Source of the DNA: Lachnotalea glycerini
GTDB taxonomy: Bacteria; Bacillota; Clostridia; Lachnospirales; Lachnospiraceae
DNA: 64,000 nucleotides
NCBI RefSeq assembly: GCF_003201285.1
Contig: NZ_QICS01000002.1
Coordinates: forward strand, 124,001 to 188,000
Direction: 5' to 3'
The notes under the pieces are model-generated. The model saw nothing but the letters and a program-made list of their open reading frames with translations, was not told the origin of the DNA and did not search any database. Below are positions 48,474 to 57,194 of this stretch, piece after piece. A program made the position numbers and the translations under genes. Each line of letters starts with the position of its first letter. Positions within the stretch are counted from its first letter, which is position 1.

Positions 48474-49050
48474 AGCAGAAAATAGATTTGTGTTTGTTGA
48501 TACGGAAACAGGCGGAGTCATTCCTGAAAAACATTCATTATTGTCTATTGGATTAGTAATATGGGATAAAAAAGATGGTATTATTGATAAGAAAGAGTTT
48601 TTTGTAAAACATTCTTATTATATTGTAACAGAAAAGGCAAAAGAAATAAATAAATTTGAACAGCAGGAACATAAGGAAAAAGCATTAGCTGGAGAAGAAG
48701 TTATTAAAAATATATTGGAATTCATATATGGTTATTTTGATAAAAATACTGCGATACCTTTGATCGGTCACAATGTGCAATTTGATATTAACTTTTTAAA
48801 AGTATTTTTCAGAGATGAGAACAGATCATTTAATCAATATTTTTCTCATAGGTCAATAGACACGTATTCTGTTTTCAAATCGCTTGTATTAGCAGGCGTA
48901 ATTAGTGATAATATTGATAGCTCAGCAGATGCATTTAGGTATTTTGATATCAAGGTTAATAATCGCCATAGTGCCATAGGCGATTGTGTAGCAACCGTTG
49001 AACTGTTTGAAAAATTACTATTATGTATAAAAAGAGGATGTAAGGAATAG
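48463..49050 (+). CDS. DnaQ-like 3'-5' exonuclease
   Basis: The 195-residue protein contains the DEDD exonuclease motifs: FVDTETGG (motif I, Asp and Glu), LIGHNVQFDINFL (motif II, Asp) and RHSAIGDCVATVELF (motif III, His-x4-Asp, the DEDDh type). Such stand-alone enzymes degrade single-stranded nucleic acid ends and occur in repair and in some defence loci. The overlap with the two-TM gene suggests a two-gene cassette carried by the island that holds cluster B. Confidence 0.8.
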   Translation: MINKAENRFVFVDTETGGVIPEKHSLLSIGLVIWDKKDGIIDKKEFFVKHSYYIVTEKAKEINKFEQQEHKEKALAGEEVIKNILEFIYGYFDKNTAIPLIGHNVQFDINFLKVFFRDENRSFNQYFSHRSIDTYSVFKSLVLAGVISDNIDSSADAFRYFDIKVNNRHSAIGDCVATVELFEKLLLCIKRGCKE

Positions 49051-49713
49051 CATACAATAATGAAAAAGCCATGAAATTAATTCGTGGTTTTTTTTGTGTA
49101 CTTTTCACAAAGATGAAAAAAGTTTGCCAAAAAGTGGCTCAAACACCCCGTTTTTTCGGCTTATAAGTAGAGGGATAAATTTTCCTGAAGCTAAAAACCG
49201 AAGTATTCAGAATTAAGGTTCTGGTGAAAAGGTATTTAGCACCTGAACCTTGAAAACTGAATACCGAATGTAAGGAACAAAAATCAAACACACTTAGTTG
49301 AAATCAGGAAGCAGTATTTGAACTGAAAGTAATCGTGATCTGTTTACAAGTTTGCAATGATAGACCTGTTGGATAACCAATTCAAGCAAGGTATCGTAAT
49401 AGAAGACGCGAAAGGTAAAGAGCGAACCAGATGGATGTAATGCTATTGATACGCATTGCAAAGCTTTGATGGATAATGAAACAACTGCTACAAAGTGGCA
49501 GCCAGGTGGCGCTGGAGTATAGCATATCGTGAAAGGGTGATATGTGGTGCTGTGATGGAAATCATCAATCCTAACTTACATGTTTCCCGATCTATGGCAG
49601 CAGTACTTGCTATAGATGATGCACGGGGTAGAGTAAATTAAAATGTGTGGCTTGTCTGGTAACATACCGGACAACCACACTTGCATATAAATTAAATACA
49701 GAAACAAAAGAAG

Positions 49714-49764
49714 TTTCAACTCACCAGAGGATACAGGCAGACTGCACTTTCTGGTGAGTTGAAA
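49714..49764. repeat. Perfect 14-bp inverted repeat inside module R
   Basis: TTTCAACTCACCAG (49714-49727) and CTGGTGAGTTGAAA (49751-49764) flank 23 bases. R1 (21888-21934) and R2 (34438-34487) keep the structure with mismatches. It lies about 50 bases before the orphan protease end and could be a recombinase binding site or an RNA hairpin. Confidence 0.75.
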
Positions 49765-49815
49765 ACATTCAGGGAAAAAATATAAGAATTTTTTAGTCTT
49801 AACTTGACACAAGCA

Positions 49816-49932
49816 GAAAAAGTAAAGGCCTATTTAATTAAGGGGGCAAAGCCCTTGCCGGGGTTTAAAGAGTACCCCAATCCGCAGGTTGGCTGGGGGG
49901 CGCTTTGTGTGAGGGATAGTCTGCCGGAGTAA
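49816..49932 (+). repeat. Direct repeat, copy 3: orphan 3' end of Csp-like protease gene
   Basis: 117 bases almost identical to the end of the intact gene, stop codon included. It closes the interval with cluster B. No further copy is visible after cluster C. Confidence 0.9.
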
Positions 49933-50241
49933 TGAAACTGCAACGAATAGCTACTACTCTTTATATAAGTAATATATTTTCTTGTTTTATTGATTTTACA
50001 AAGAAGCTTTTTGAGTTTTTTCATTTAATCTATTGAATTAATAGTACTATTTTAAATCTTCTGGAACAAATATTTTAGTATTTATTATTAGGAAGACTTA
50101 AGGGTGGGAACTATTATTTTATAATAATATAAAATGAAGCGTAAGGCTGCTGCAGGATGATTTGCATTTATCATTTTACTGCAGCTCTTTTATTTTCTAT
50201 AAGAGCTATTATAGAAGTAGTATTTTTTTGTTAGCGTAAAA

Positions 50242-50421
50242 TATACAAATGGTAAGGGTACATATGAAGACATAATTTATAATTTAAAAAATGCGGTCTT
50301 GAATAAAGAAAAAGTGAGAATTAGAATCACTGTTAATTCAAAAACAGTACATTCCTTAGCAGATAGTATAACACACATGGTTGAATTAGGATTTCGTACA
50401 ATCATACCATCTGTAGTTTAT
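50242..50421 (+). pseudogene. Fragment of a B2-like radical SAM gene
   Basis: The 180 bases match 38331-38510 of gene B2 (region encoding TNGKGTYEDIIYNL through IPSVVYED) at roughly 90% by eye, with substitutions typical of a paralogue rather than a recent copy. Both ends are abrupt: module R3 on the left, the 209-base repeat on the right. It is a scar of a lost cluster. Confidence 0.85.
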
Positions 50422-50628
50422 GAAGATTTCTGCTTGGTTCCGGCATATTTTTCGAAGTTTATCTGACCACGGAAGCAGGTCATCCAGAAAGAAGTCATTT
50501 ACCAATATAGATAAAGATGATAGGATAAGTTTGTCTTTAATAACAACAATTTACATATATAATGTTAACACAAGAATATAAGGTATACGCAAGATTTTAT
50601 AAATAAGACAATCATGAGTGAATTGACC
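50422..50628 (+). repeat. Second copy of the 209-base repeat that follows cluster B
   Basis: Partner of 45748-45956 with few differences. Here it joins the radical SAM fragment directly to the recombinase fragment, skipping everything that lies between them in cluster B. Confidence 0.85.
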
Positions 50629-50631
50629 AAA

Positions 50632-50788
50632 ATAGGATAGGATTTCTTTTACTGAGAGTGAATTGGCAGAGGTGATTTCAAGAGTTGATGTTTATTCACA
50701 ATCAGAGATACGAGTAAAGTGGAGATTTATGGACTTTACAGCAAAGTCTACAGATTATCTTGTAAGGGCACAGAAAATAACATGTTAG
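50632..50788 (+). pseudogene. Fragment of the large serine recombinase, C-terminal end
   Basis: It matches the last 155 bases of the recombinase remnant (47430-47585), ends with the same stop and is followed by a similar terminator hairpin. It shows that the recombinase end was part of each B-like island. Confidence 0.85.
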
Positions 50789-50851
50789 GTTAGGAGAGAA
50801 GAGAAGGTGTGTAAGCATCTCCTCTTTTTGTCGAATTACGGGGAACGAAAT

Positions 50852-50883
50852 TTGTCGAAAATTATAGTGGAAAGTGATACAAT
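50852..50883 (+). promoter_or_regulatory. Possible extended -10 promoter of cluster C
   Basis: TGATACAAT (50875-50883) fits an extended -10 box; TTGTCG (50852-50857) is 20 bases away, longer than ideal. The first gene starts at 51067, and 50884-51050 holds nothing recognisable. Confidence 0.35.
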
Positions 50884-51066
50884 AAAGTTGTTGGATATAT
50901 TTGGAAATAGATTATAAGCAATTCTATGGTTTGAGGCATATGGAAAGGACTTTAGAAAACATCAAGATTTGAGTTATCTACGTTCCTCCTATGTTGACAT
51001 GGTAATAAAATACTGTGATTCACGATTTTAGACAGTAGAGCTCACTACATAACAGGAGATAATAAA

Positions 51067-52329
51067 TTGTATAAACTTACTAGGCACTTATTTATACTTG
51101 ATAATGACATGACTAAAGTTATGGGAAATAGATATTTTGGATCATTTATTAAAATTAGTGATGAATGTTATCAAATTCTTAAAGAGTTATTGAAAAACAA
51201 TTCTTTAGAAAAGGATTTTGAAAAAATTTTTGAAGATAAGAAAGATCAAAAATATTTTTTGAATTTATATAAAGTTCTTCTCGAAAAAAGAATTTTAGTT
51301 GATTTCGAAGATAAAGAGTATATTCATAATGTTGACTTACAATGGGAATTAACTAATCACTGCAATTTGAAATGTAATCATTGCATTTCGGATGCAGTCG
51401 GAGTACAAAGTCATCAAACTGATTATGATAAAATTATGACCATAGCAAAAAAAGTAATTGATTTAGAACCGCAATCATTAACACTTACAGGAGGCGAGCC
51501 TATGATTTTGCCTTTTTTCTTTGAACTTTCACAGTATATTAAGGATAGTTATGACGGAGATATGACATTAATGACAAATGGAACATTAATTACAGAAAAG
51601 AATGCGAAACTAATTGCACAGTTTTATGAAAATGTTTCAATAAGTATAGATGGGGTGGACGAGAAAAGTTGTAGTGAAATACGTGGGAAAGGTGTATTTG
51701 GAAAGGTTATAAATGCCGTATCTTACTTGAAGGGTGCGGGAGTGGAAAAAATATCATTGTCTATGGTGCTTACAAATAACAATAAACAGCATAAGAATAA
51801 ATTTTATGAATTATGTAATGAACTTGAAGTTGAAGCGCAATTAAGATCCTTTGCATCAGTTGGACGAGGAGAAGAACATGCAGATTGGTATATATCAAGT
51901 GATAATAAAGAGGATGATAATACAACTGTGCAAAATGAAAAGCTTTTGGAAATAAAAAATAGTCAACCAAAAGTATCGATAGGTGTGTGTGGAGCACAAT
52001 ATGGTTCTATAACTATAGATCCTACAGGTGATATGTTTTTATGTGCACCGTTTGAGTATTTAGGACAAAGCATCGGCAACATAATAAATATACAAAATAT
52101 AAAAGAATATATAAAAATGGAAAAATTCAAGAAAACTGATGCATATAAAGAATTTGAAAAGTTACTTCTAGAAAACAAGGAACATTGCAAAAATTGTAAT
52201 GTGAGATTTTTTTGTTGGCATTGTCCATTTATTAATGAACAAGCAATTAAGAATGATAAATTTTATTTGAGACATTGCGAGATGACAAAAAAAGATTTGA
52301 AGTTTGCTGTATGGGGAGAATTGGCATGA
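51067..52329 (+). CDS. Radical SAM/SPASM enzyme C1 with N-terminal recognition-like domain
   Basis: A 420-residue protein, the same length as B1. The N-terminal domain (1-90) has hydrophobic strands and helices of RRE/PqqD-like size. The radical SAM domain follows with Cys99-x3-Cys103-x2-Cys106 and LTGGEP. The SPASM end has CGAQYGSITIDPTGDMFLC and CKNCNVRFFCWHCPF. It starts at TTG 51067, seven bases after AGGAGA. It overlaps C2 by four bases (ATGA). The pair should modify precursor C. The linker repeat of B1 is absent. Confidence 0.85.
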   Translation: MYKLTRHLFILDNDMTKVMGNRYFGSFIKISDECYQILKELLKNNSLEKDFEKIFEDKKDQKYFLNLYKVLLEKRILVDFEDKEYIHNVDLQWELTNHCNLKCNHCISDAVGVQSHQTDYDKIMTIAKKVIDLEPQSLTLTGGEPMILPFFFELSQYIKDSYDGDMTLMTNGTLITEKNAKLIAQFYENVSISIDGVDEKSCSEIRGKGVFGKVINAVSYLKGAGVEKISLSMVLTNNNKQHKNKFYELCNELEVEAQLRSFASVGRGEEHADWYISSDNKEDDNTTVQNEKLLEIKNSQPKVSIGVCGAQYGSITIDPTGDMFLCAPFEYLGQSIGNIINIQNIKEYIKMEKFKKTDAYKEFEKLLLENKEHCKNCNVRFFCWHCPFINEQAIKNDKFYLRHCEMTKKDLKFAVWGELA

Positions 52330-53339
52330 ATATAACATTTTGGACAACAATGGATTGCAATTTGAATTGTAAATATTGTTACAATAGAGCTAGTAATAAT
52401 ATAAAAAAAGAATATATGACGGCTGACGTAATTTATCAAGGAATAAAATTAATTACAGCGCTCCCTCAATTTAATACTGATGAGCAAATTTATATTAATT
52501 TTCATGGTGGAGAACCGCTTATGAACTGCGATGCAATAGAGTTGATAATGGATATAATTGAAAAGTGTATTCCTAGAACTAGTATAACATATGGATTAAC
52601 GACGAATGGCACATTATCATCGGATAAGCAATTAAAAATTTTGAATAAGATAGATAATATTTCAGTTAGCATAGACGGAAATGAAAAAAATCATAATAGA
52701 TATAGAATATATACAAATGGTTGTGGATCTTTTGATAAAGTGATAGAAACTGCTAAGAAATTACATAAAATTAAAACAATAAGAGTTAGAACTACTATAA
52801 CTCCAAAAACATTATCTAGTATGTCGGATATTGTTTGTTTTCTGATTGAAGAAGGATTTAAGGAAATAGTTCCAGTATTAGATATGTTTGATAAAAGATG
52901 GAAAGATGAAGATGAGAATCTTATTTTTCTGGAATTTAGAAAAATAAAGGAGTATTTAGAAAATAAGAATTGCGATGATGTAAGCGTTGGATGGGTAAGC
53001 AAATCACCAATAACTAAAAAAGGAGTATGTGATGGAGGCGTTACGAGTTTTCATATATTACCAAGTGGGGATATATATCCTTGCTCGTTAGTTGCTGGGG
53101 AGAAACGTTGGCTTATTGGAAAAACAAGTGAAGGACTTTATCAAGAAAAAATTCAAATGGTACAAGATCTTAATAAAAAAAATACAGACAGTTGTGTAGG
53201 ATGTAATTTTTATGATTTTTGTCCTAGTTCTCGTTGTAAATTGATTAATGAGAAGATTACGGGTGATTTCTATAAAGCTAGTGCAATAACTTGTCTTCAG
53301 AGCAGAGTTATGTTAGAAATGATGGAAATGATTTATTAA
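52326..53339 (+). CDS. Radical SAM/SPASM enzyme C2
   Basis: The 337-residue protein has Cys11-x3-Cys15-x2-Cys18 at the very N-terminus, FHGGEP, and a SPASM-type end with CDGGVTSFHILPSGDIYPCS and CVGCNFYDFCPSSRC. The start at ATG 52326 overlaps the stop of C1 and has GGGGAG upstream; an in-frame ATG at 52275 is inside C1. B2 and C2 are clear paralogues in length and motif order. Confidence 0.85.
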   Translation: MNITFWTTMDCNLNCKYCYNRASNNIKKEYMTADVIYQGIKLITALPQFNTDEQIYINFHGGEPLMNCDAIELIMDIIEKCIPRTSITYGLTTNGTLSSDKQLKILNKIDNISVSIDGNEKNHNRYRIYTNGCGSFDKVIETAKKLHKIKTIRVRTTITPKTLSSMSDIVCFLIEEGFKEIVPVLDMFDKRWKDEDENLIFLEFRKIKEYLENKNCDDVSVGWVSKSPITKKGVCDGGVTSFHILPSGDIYPCSLVAGEKRWLIGKTSEGLYQEKIQMVQDLNKKNTDSCVGCNFYDFCPSSRCKLINEKITGDFYKASAITCLQSRVMLEMMEMIY

Positions 53340-53474
53340 TTGTAGATAATCAGAAGTAGAAATACTAGTTTGATAATTTTGAATTACCAAACTATAGATT
53401 CAGTTTGGCACAGAAATAAACAAATGGAGGTTATAAGTATCAGAGGTAACTACATAAATGGAGGAAAATATATT

Positions 53475-53645
53475 ATGCAAATTAAAAAAATTGAAAATAA
53501 AATAAACTTAGATGAAAATGTAATAGCAGAAAACGAATTTAAATGTAATCACGATTGCGTTGAATATTATTATTCGGGAAGTACAGCTAAAGATGGTTGC
53601 AGTCAGAAGTACAAAGTAACAGCAAAAACAGTTACAGTATGGTAA
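53475..53645 (+). CDS. Precursor peptide C
   Basis: The 56-residue peptide has a leader rich in Lys, Glu and Asn and a core with Cys24-x2-Asp-Cys28, a Tyr-Tyr-Tyr stretch and Gly41-Cys42, then a basic tail ending in Trp. GGAGG stands ten bases before ATG 53475. A longer in-frame reading from 53370 exists but lacks the layout of a precursor. Position (after two radical SAM genes, before the mini-subtilisin) and the C-x2-D-C motif match peptide B. Confidence 0.8.
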   Translation: MQIKKIENKINLDENVIAENEFKCNHDCVEYYYSGSTAKDGCSQKYKVTAKTVTVW

Positions 53646-53701
53646 AAAACACCTTAATTATAAATTAAGTATAAATAATTAATAGTTCCTCTGATATATA
53701 T

Positions 53702-54688
53702 ATGAAAAAAATAAAAATAGCTATATTGGATAGTGGTGTAAACTCTACATTTTATCATAGAATGTTTGGAGATAATATAAAAGAAAGCTATTCTATATAC
53801 ATAAATGCAAGTAAAAATAGTATAGAGGTGAAAGACTATGGTTTTGAAGATTTTAATGGTCATGGAACAGCATGTGCCATTACAATAAAAAAACTGGCGC
53901 CTAATGTTGAAATTGTTCCGATTCAAATTTTATCAAAAGATGGAAAAGGAAGTATAGAACAATTAATGACAGCAATGGAATTGGTGAAAAATATTGACGT
54001 TCAACTTATAAATATGAGTGTTAGCAGTGATATTGACAATTTGATATTCAAATTACAACCTATAGTGAGGAGTATAAATGAGCAAGGAAAAATTTGTATT
54101 GCTGCAAAATCTAATAGTCGAAGTGTGAGTATTCCAGCAGAAATGAAGGAAATTATTGGTGTTGAGAGCTCAATTGCGATCTTCGGAACAAAATTCAAAT
54201 ATTGTAAAGAAAATAAAATTCAGTTGTTAGGAAGTGGAACCCCTGAATTAATGGGTTATAATACAAAAAACATAAATTTTTTTAAAGGTAATAGTAAAGC
54301 AACAGCAGTTATTACAGGGCAATTAGCCTCTATTTTTGAGAAAGGTGATTCACATGATTATAAAAAGAAAATAAATGATTATTTAGAAGCAAATTCGTGC
54401 AGTGATATAGAACTTTATTCGGAAATTGATATGAAATGTTCAAGAAAAGAGATAGACAAAACAGTAAGAAACATTATTAATAAGTTGATTAAAGAAAATA
54501 AAATAAAAACTATTGTTAAAAAATATGATGATTTAGATTTTTCGTACAGTGAAATTAATGATTTCTATACTATTATATATAAATTGGAAAATGAATTTGA
54601 TTGTAGAATATTTGAAAGGACAACTGTTTACAAGCGATATTTTGAAACTATCAATAACCTTAGCAAATTAGTCGAGGTGTCTATGTGA
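53702..54688 (+). CDS. Leaderless mini-subtilisin C with ACP-like tail
   Basis: The 328-residue protein has Asp10 (AILDSG), His54 (FNGHGT) and Ser198 (KGNSKATA). Neither a signal peptide nor a prodomain is present. The last 90 residues resemble the tail of mini-subtilisin B and an acyl carrier protein bundle, with YSEINDFYTIIYKLENEFDC and an ISEINNLSKLV-like end (here TINNLSKLV), without a Ser in the usual attachment position. The ATG has no clear ribosome site, so expression may be low. It overlaps the exporter gene by four bases. Likely role: protease that removes the leader of peptide C. Confidence 0.8.
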   Translation: MKKIKIAILDSGVNSTFYHRMFGDNIKESYSIYINASKNSIEVKDYGFEDFNGHGTACAITIKKLAPNVEIVPIQILSKDGKGSIEQLMTAMELVKNIDVQLINMSVSSDIDNLIFKLQPIVRSINEQGKICIAAKSNSRSVSIPAEMKEIIGVESSIAIFGTKFKYCKENKIQLLGSGTPELMGYNTKNINFFKGNSKATAVITGQLASIFEKGDSHDYKKKINDYLEANSCSDIELYSEIDMKCSRKEIDKTVRNIINKLIKENKIKTIVKKYDDLDFSYSEINDFYTIIYKLENEFDCRIFERTTVYKRYFETINNLSKLVEVSM

Positions 54689-56322
54689 ATAAAAGTGATT
54701 TTAAAAAAATAAAAAAAATATTTGGTATGGATTCAATAAAGAAGATTAATGTTTTTAGCTTATTGGCTCTTTTAACTATTGCCACAACAGGTATGCCCTT
54801 AATTACAGTAGATTTAATTAATACAATAACGGAAGCTGCAAACATGAACGAACTTATAAAGTACATCTTAATGTATTTTATAGTATCAATCATTAATATA
54901 GTGCTTGAAAGCATTTTTGATGTTTATTATTCAATTAAAGAGTTTGATTTTACTCAGAACTTAAAATTGAAAACAATAGAGTCAATGTTCTTGTTAAGAG
55001 GAACATTTTTTAATGAAGAAAAAACAGGAAACCTATATACTTGTGTTGAGGATGATACTGGAAAAGTAGCTGAATTTATTTATAGAGTGTATAGTGTGCT
55101 GGCTTCATTTATTCAAGCAATAGCTTTGCTAGGGGTTTTGATTTATTCTGATTGGAGACTTGCAATTATGTTGATTGCAATGATACCAATTGTTACAATT
55201 TCACAGAATCTTTATGGAAAAAAACTAAAAGATAAGGCGGAAAAAAATCGCGTTGATTATGGAGATAATAATGCATTAACAGAAGAGTTTGTATCAAATG
55301 CTCCAGCGATGATAATGTTTGGAATTAAAAAAAGTTTTATGAAGAAATATAAAATTTCTTTAAGTAAACTTAGAAAAAGCTTTAAGAATTTGATGATAAC
55401 AAATGTATTTGCAAATCAGACATTACAAGCGTCAACTACAGTTGGGTTAATTCTAATTACTGGCTATGGGGGTTACGAGGTCTTTGAAAAAAAAATATCA
55501 ATAGGTGTTTTGGTTATTTTTATCCAATATTGTTCTAGATTTATTGCACCATTAGAAAATGTTATTATGTTAAAAGTTAGTTATAATATGATAAGACCTT
55601 CATTAAATAGAGTGTATGACATATTAGTTCAAAATGACGGGATAATGAATGAGAATAAAGAAAAGGTTATTTCGGAAATAAGGTTAGAAAATGTTTCTTT
55701 TGGTTATAAGCAAAATCAATTAGTTCTAAATAAAATAATGCTTAATTTTACTAAAAATAAAAAATATCTTATATGTGGAAAGAGCGGAATTGGAAAATCC
55801 ACAATTATTAATCTTATATTAGGCTATTGGAAACCTGAGGCTGGAAAAATAATAATGAATGGCAAAGATTTGGAGACTTTAAACATAGAAGAAGTTCGAG
55901 CTAATATATCTATAGTTTCGCAGAAAACATTTTTTTTACATGATACAATTTACAATAATTTGGCAAATTTTGAAAATAATTATGATGAAAACCAATTATG
56001 GAATGTTCTTCGAAAAGTTGGAATGTATGATGAAATAATAAGTATGTCAGAGGGATTAAGTACCATTATTGGAGATGATGGAATGACTTTGTCGGGAGGA
56101 CAGAGACAGAGATTAGCCATTGCAAGAGCTTTATTAAAAAAATCAGATGTTATTATATTTGATGAGCCTACGTCTGCTTTAGATAAAAAGACGGAACAGA
56201 TAATTGTAGAAACGATAGAAAGTATTAATGATAAAATTGTTATCATTGTATCTCATAGTAATAGCTTTTCTTCCATTGTGGATAAAATATACGCAATGGA
56301 TAAAGAAAACACTTTATTATAG
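54685..56322 (+). CDS. Type-I ABC exporter, cluster C
   Basis: The 545-residue half-transporter has six likely spans in the first 300 residues and an ATPase domain with P-loop GKSGIGKST, signature LSGGQRQRL, Walker B VIIFDEPTSALD and a switch His in VSHSNS. It starts with GTG overlapping the stop of the protease gene, with GAGG upstream. No C39 domain. It should export the mature peptide C. Confidence 0.9.
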   Translation: MNKSDFKKIKKIFGMDSIKKINVFSLLALLTIATTGMPLITVDLINTITEAANMNELIKYILMYFIVSIINIVLESIFDVYYSIKEFDFTQNLKLKTIESMFLLRGTFFNEEKTGNLYTCVEDDTGKVAEFIYRVYSVLASFIQAIALLGVLIYSDWRLAIMLIAMIPIVTISQNLYGKKLKDKAEKNRVDYGDNNALTEEFVSNAPAMIMFGIKKSFMKKYKISLSKLRKSFKNLMITNVFANQTLQASTTVGLILITGYGGYEVFEKKISIGVLVIFIQYCSRFIAPLENVIMLKVSYNMIRPSLNRVYDILVQNDGIMNENKEKVISEIRLENVSFGYKQNQLVLNKIMLNFTKNKKYLICGKSGIGKSTIINLILGYWKPEAGKIIMNGKDLETLNIEEVRANISIVSQKTFFLHDTIYNNLANFENNYDENQLWNVLRKVGMYDEIISMSEGLSTIIGDDGMTLSGGQRQRLAIARALLKKSDVIIFDEPTSALDKKTEQIIVETIESINDKIVIIVSHSNSFSSIVDKIYAMDKENTLL

Positions 56323-56464
56323 TAGCAATTATATGATTTATCGGAATCTTGAGTGATTATGTTAGCGTAGCTGACAGTGGTACTTTGAAAAGTGAATAAT
56401 ATCCAAAATGAAATAAAATTAGGAAAAACGGTACGATAAATATAGACACAACTGCCGTTATGCT

Positions 56465-57090
56465 TTAAAATAGATGTAGATTATCTTTCACTGCCAAATG
56501 AACAGTTCTTCCATATTTAGAATCAGAACATGGACGTTCACAGGAACAGCCATATTTTCTGCTGGCAAGAGGGCAACGGAACTTAGTACGATACTTGAAA
56601 TGTTCAGTGCCATCATGATGCATTCGATGTCCCTCTTTACATATAGGCACTGGTAAAATCATTTTTATAAAGAAGTTTGCTTCCACGTTTGACATTTAAA
56701 TCAATAAAAGGAGTAATGCCTTTACATTTACAATACTGATAATAAGGCATAGCATCACGGGCAGAATCAAGAAGGAGTTTAGTAACTTTAAAATCAGGTA
56801 AAAAATTCTTCATTCTGAAAAAGGTATGAAGAAATCCATGTGAAGTAGGTGAAAGTAAAGGGAACATAGGAAGATCAATTTCAGAATCAGAAGCTACAAG
56901 CATATATAGGTCGTAGCCATGATAGTAATAGTCCATGGAAGAATCCCCCACCAATATCACAATCAGGTTAATAGAAGTATCTATTACATTTACAATCGGT
57001 CATGCCTTTTGAAGAACAGCCACAAATACGATATTTTCGTTTTCTGTGAGAAGTAACAAAAGGGAGTACCATCACCAGCAAGAGCAAGTG
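56465..57090 (-). pseudogene. DDE transposase remnant on the minus strand
   Basis: Two minus-strand frames (56637-56960 and 56465-56695) together give a decayed transposase: GDSSMDYYYHGYDLYML, then ITPFIDLNVKRGS, then CPLASRKYGCSC and GRTVHLAV. A further piece at 57000-57090 reads HRKRKYRICGCSSKGM. Frame changes and missing ends show that it is inactive. I cannot decide the family. It separates the biosynthetic part of cluster C from its ABC/FtsX pair. Confidence 0.65.
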
Positions 57091-57194
57091 TTTTGGCAAA
57101 AAAAGTGAGGATTTTAATAAAAAAGGAATCTGTAAGCCTTGATTTTACTGACTTAGAGATTCCGAGGTGGAGTATTTATAGGATAGGAGGAATT

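Larger units (their letters stand above)
49247..50241 (+). repeat. Repeat module R3 (about 1.0 kb)
   Basis: Collinear with R2 from ACCTTGAAAAC to TTAGCGTAAAA. Upstream, 49090-49185 also matches the start of R1, including CGGCTTATAAGTAGAGGG. Contents in order: block of unknown role (49247-49640), hairpin (49645-49680), perfect 14-bp inverted repeat (49714-49764), protease 3' end (49816-49932), and a 310-base tail shared with R2. No intact gene was found in it. Confidence 0.9.

Noticed and set aside
50242-50421. Considered as a functional short radical SAM gene
   Set aside because: It lacks the cysteine motif, the start and the C-terminal part.
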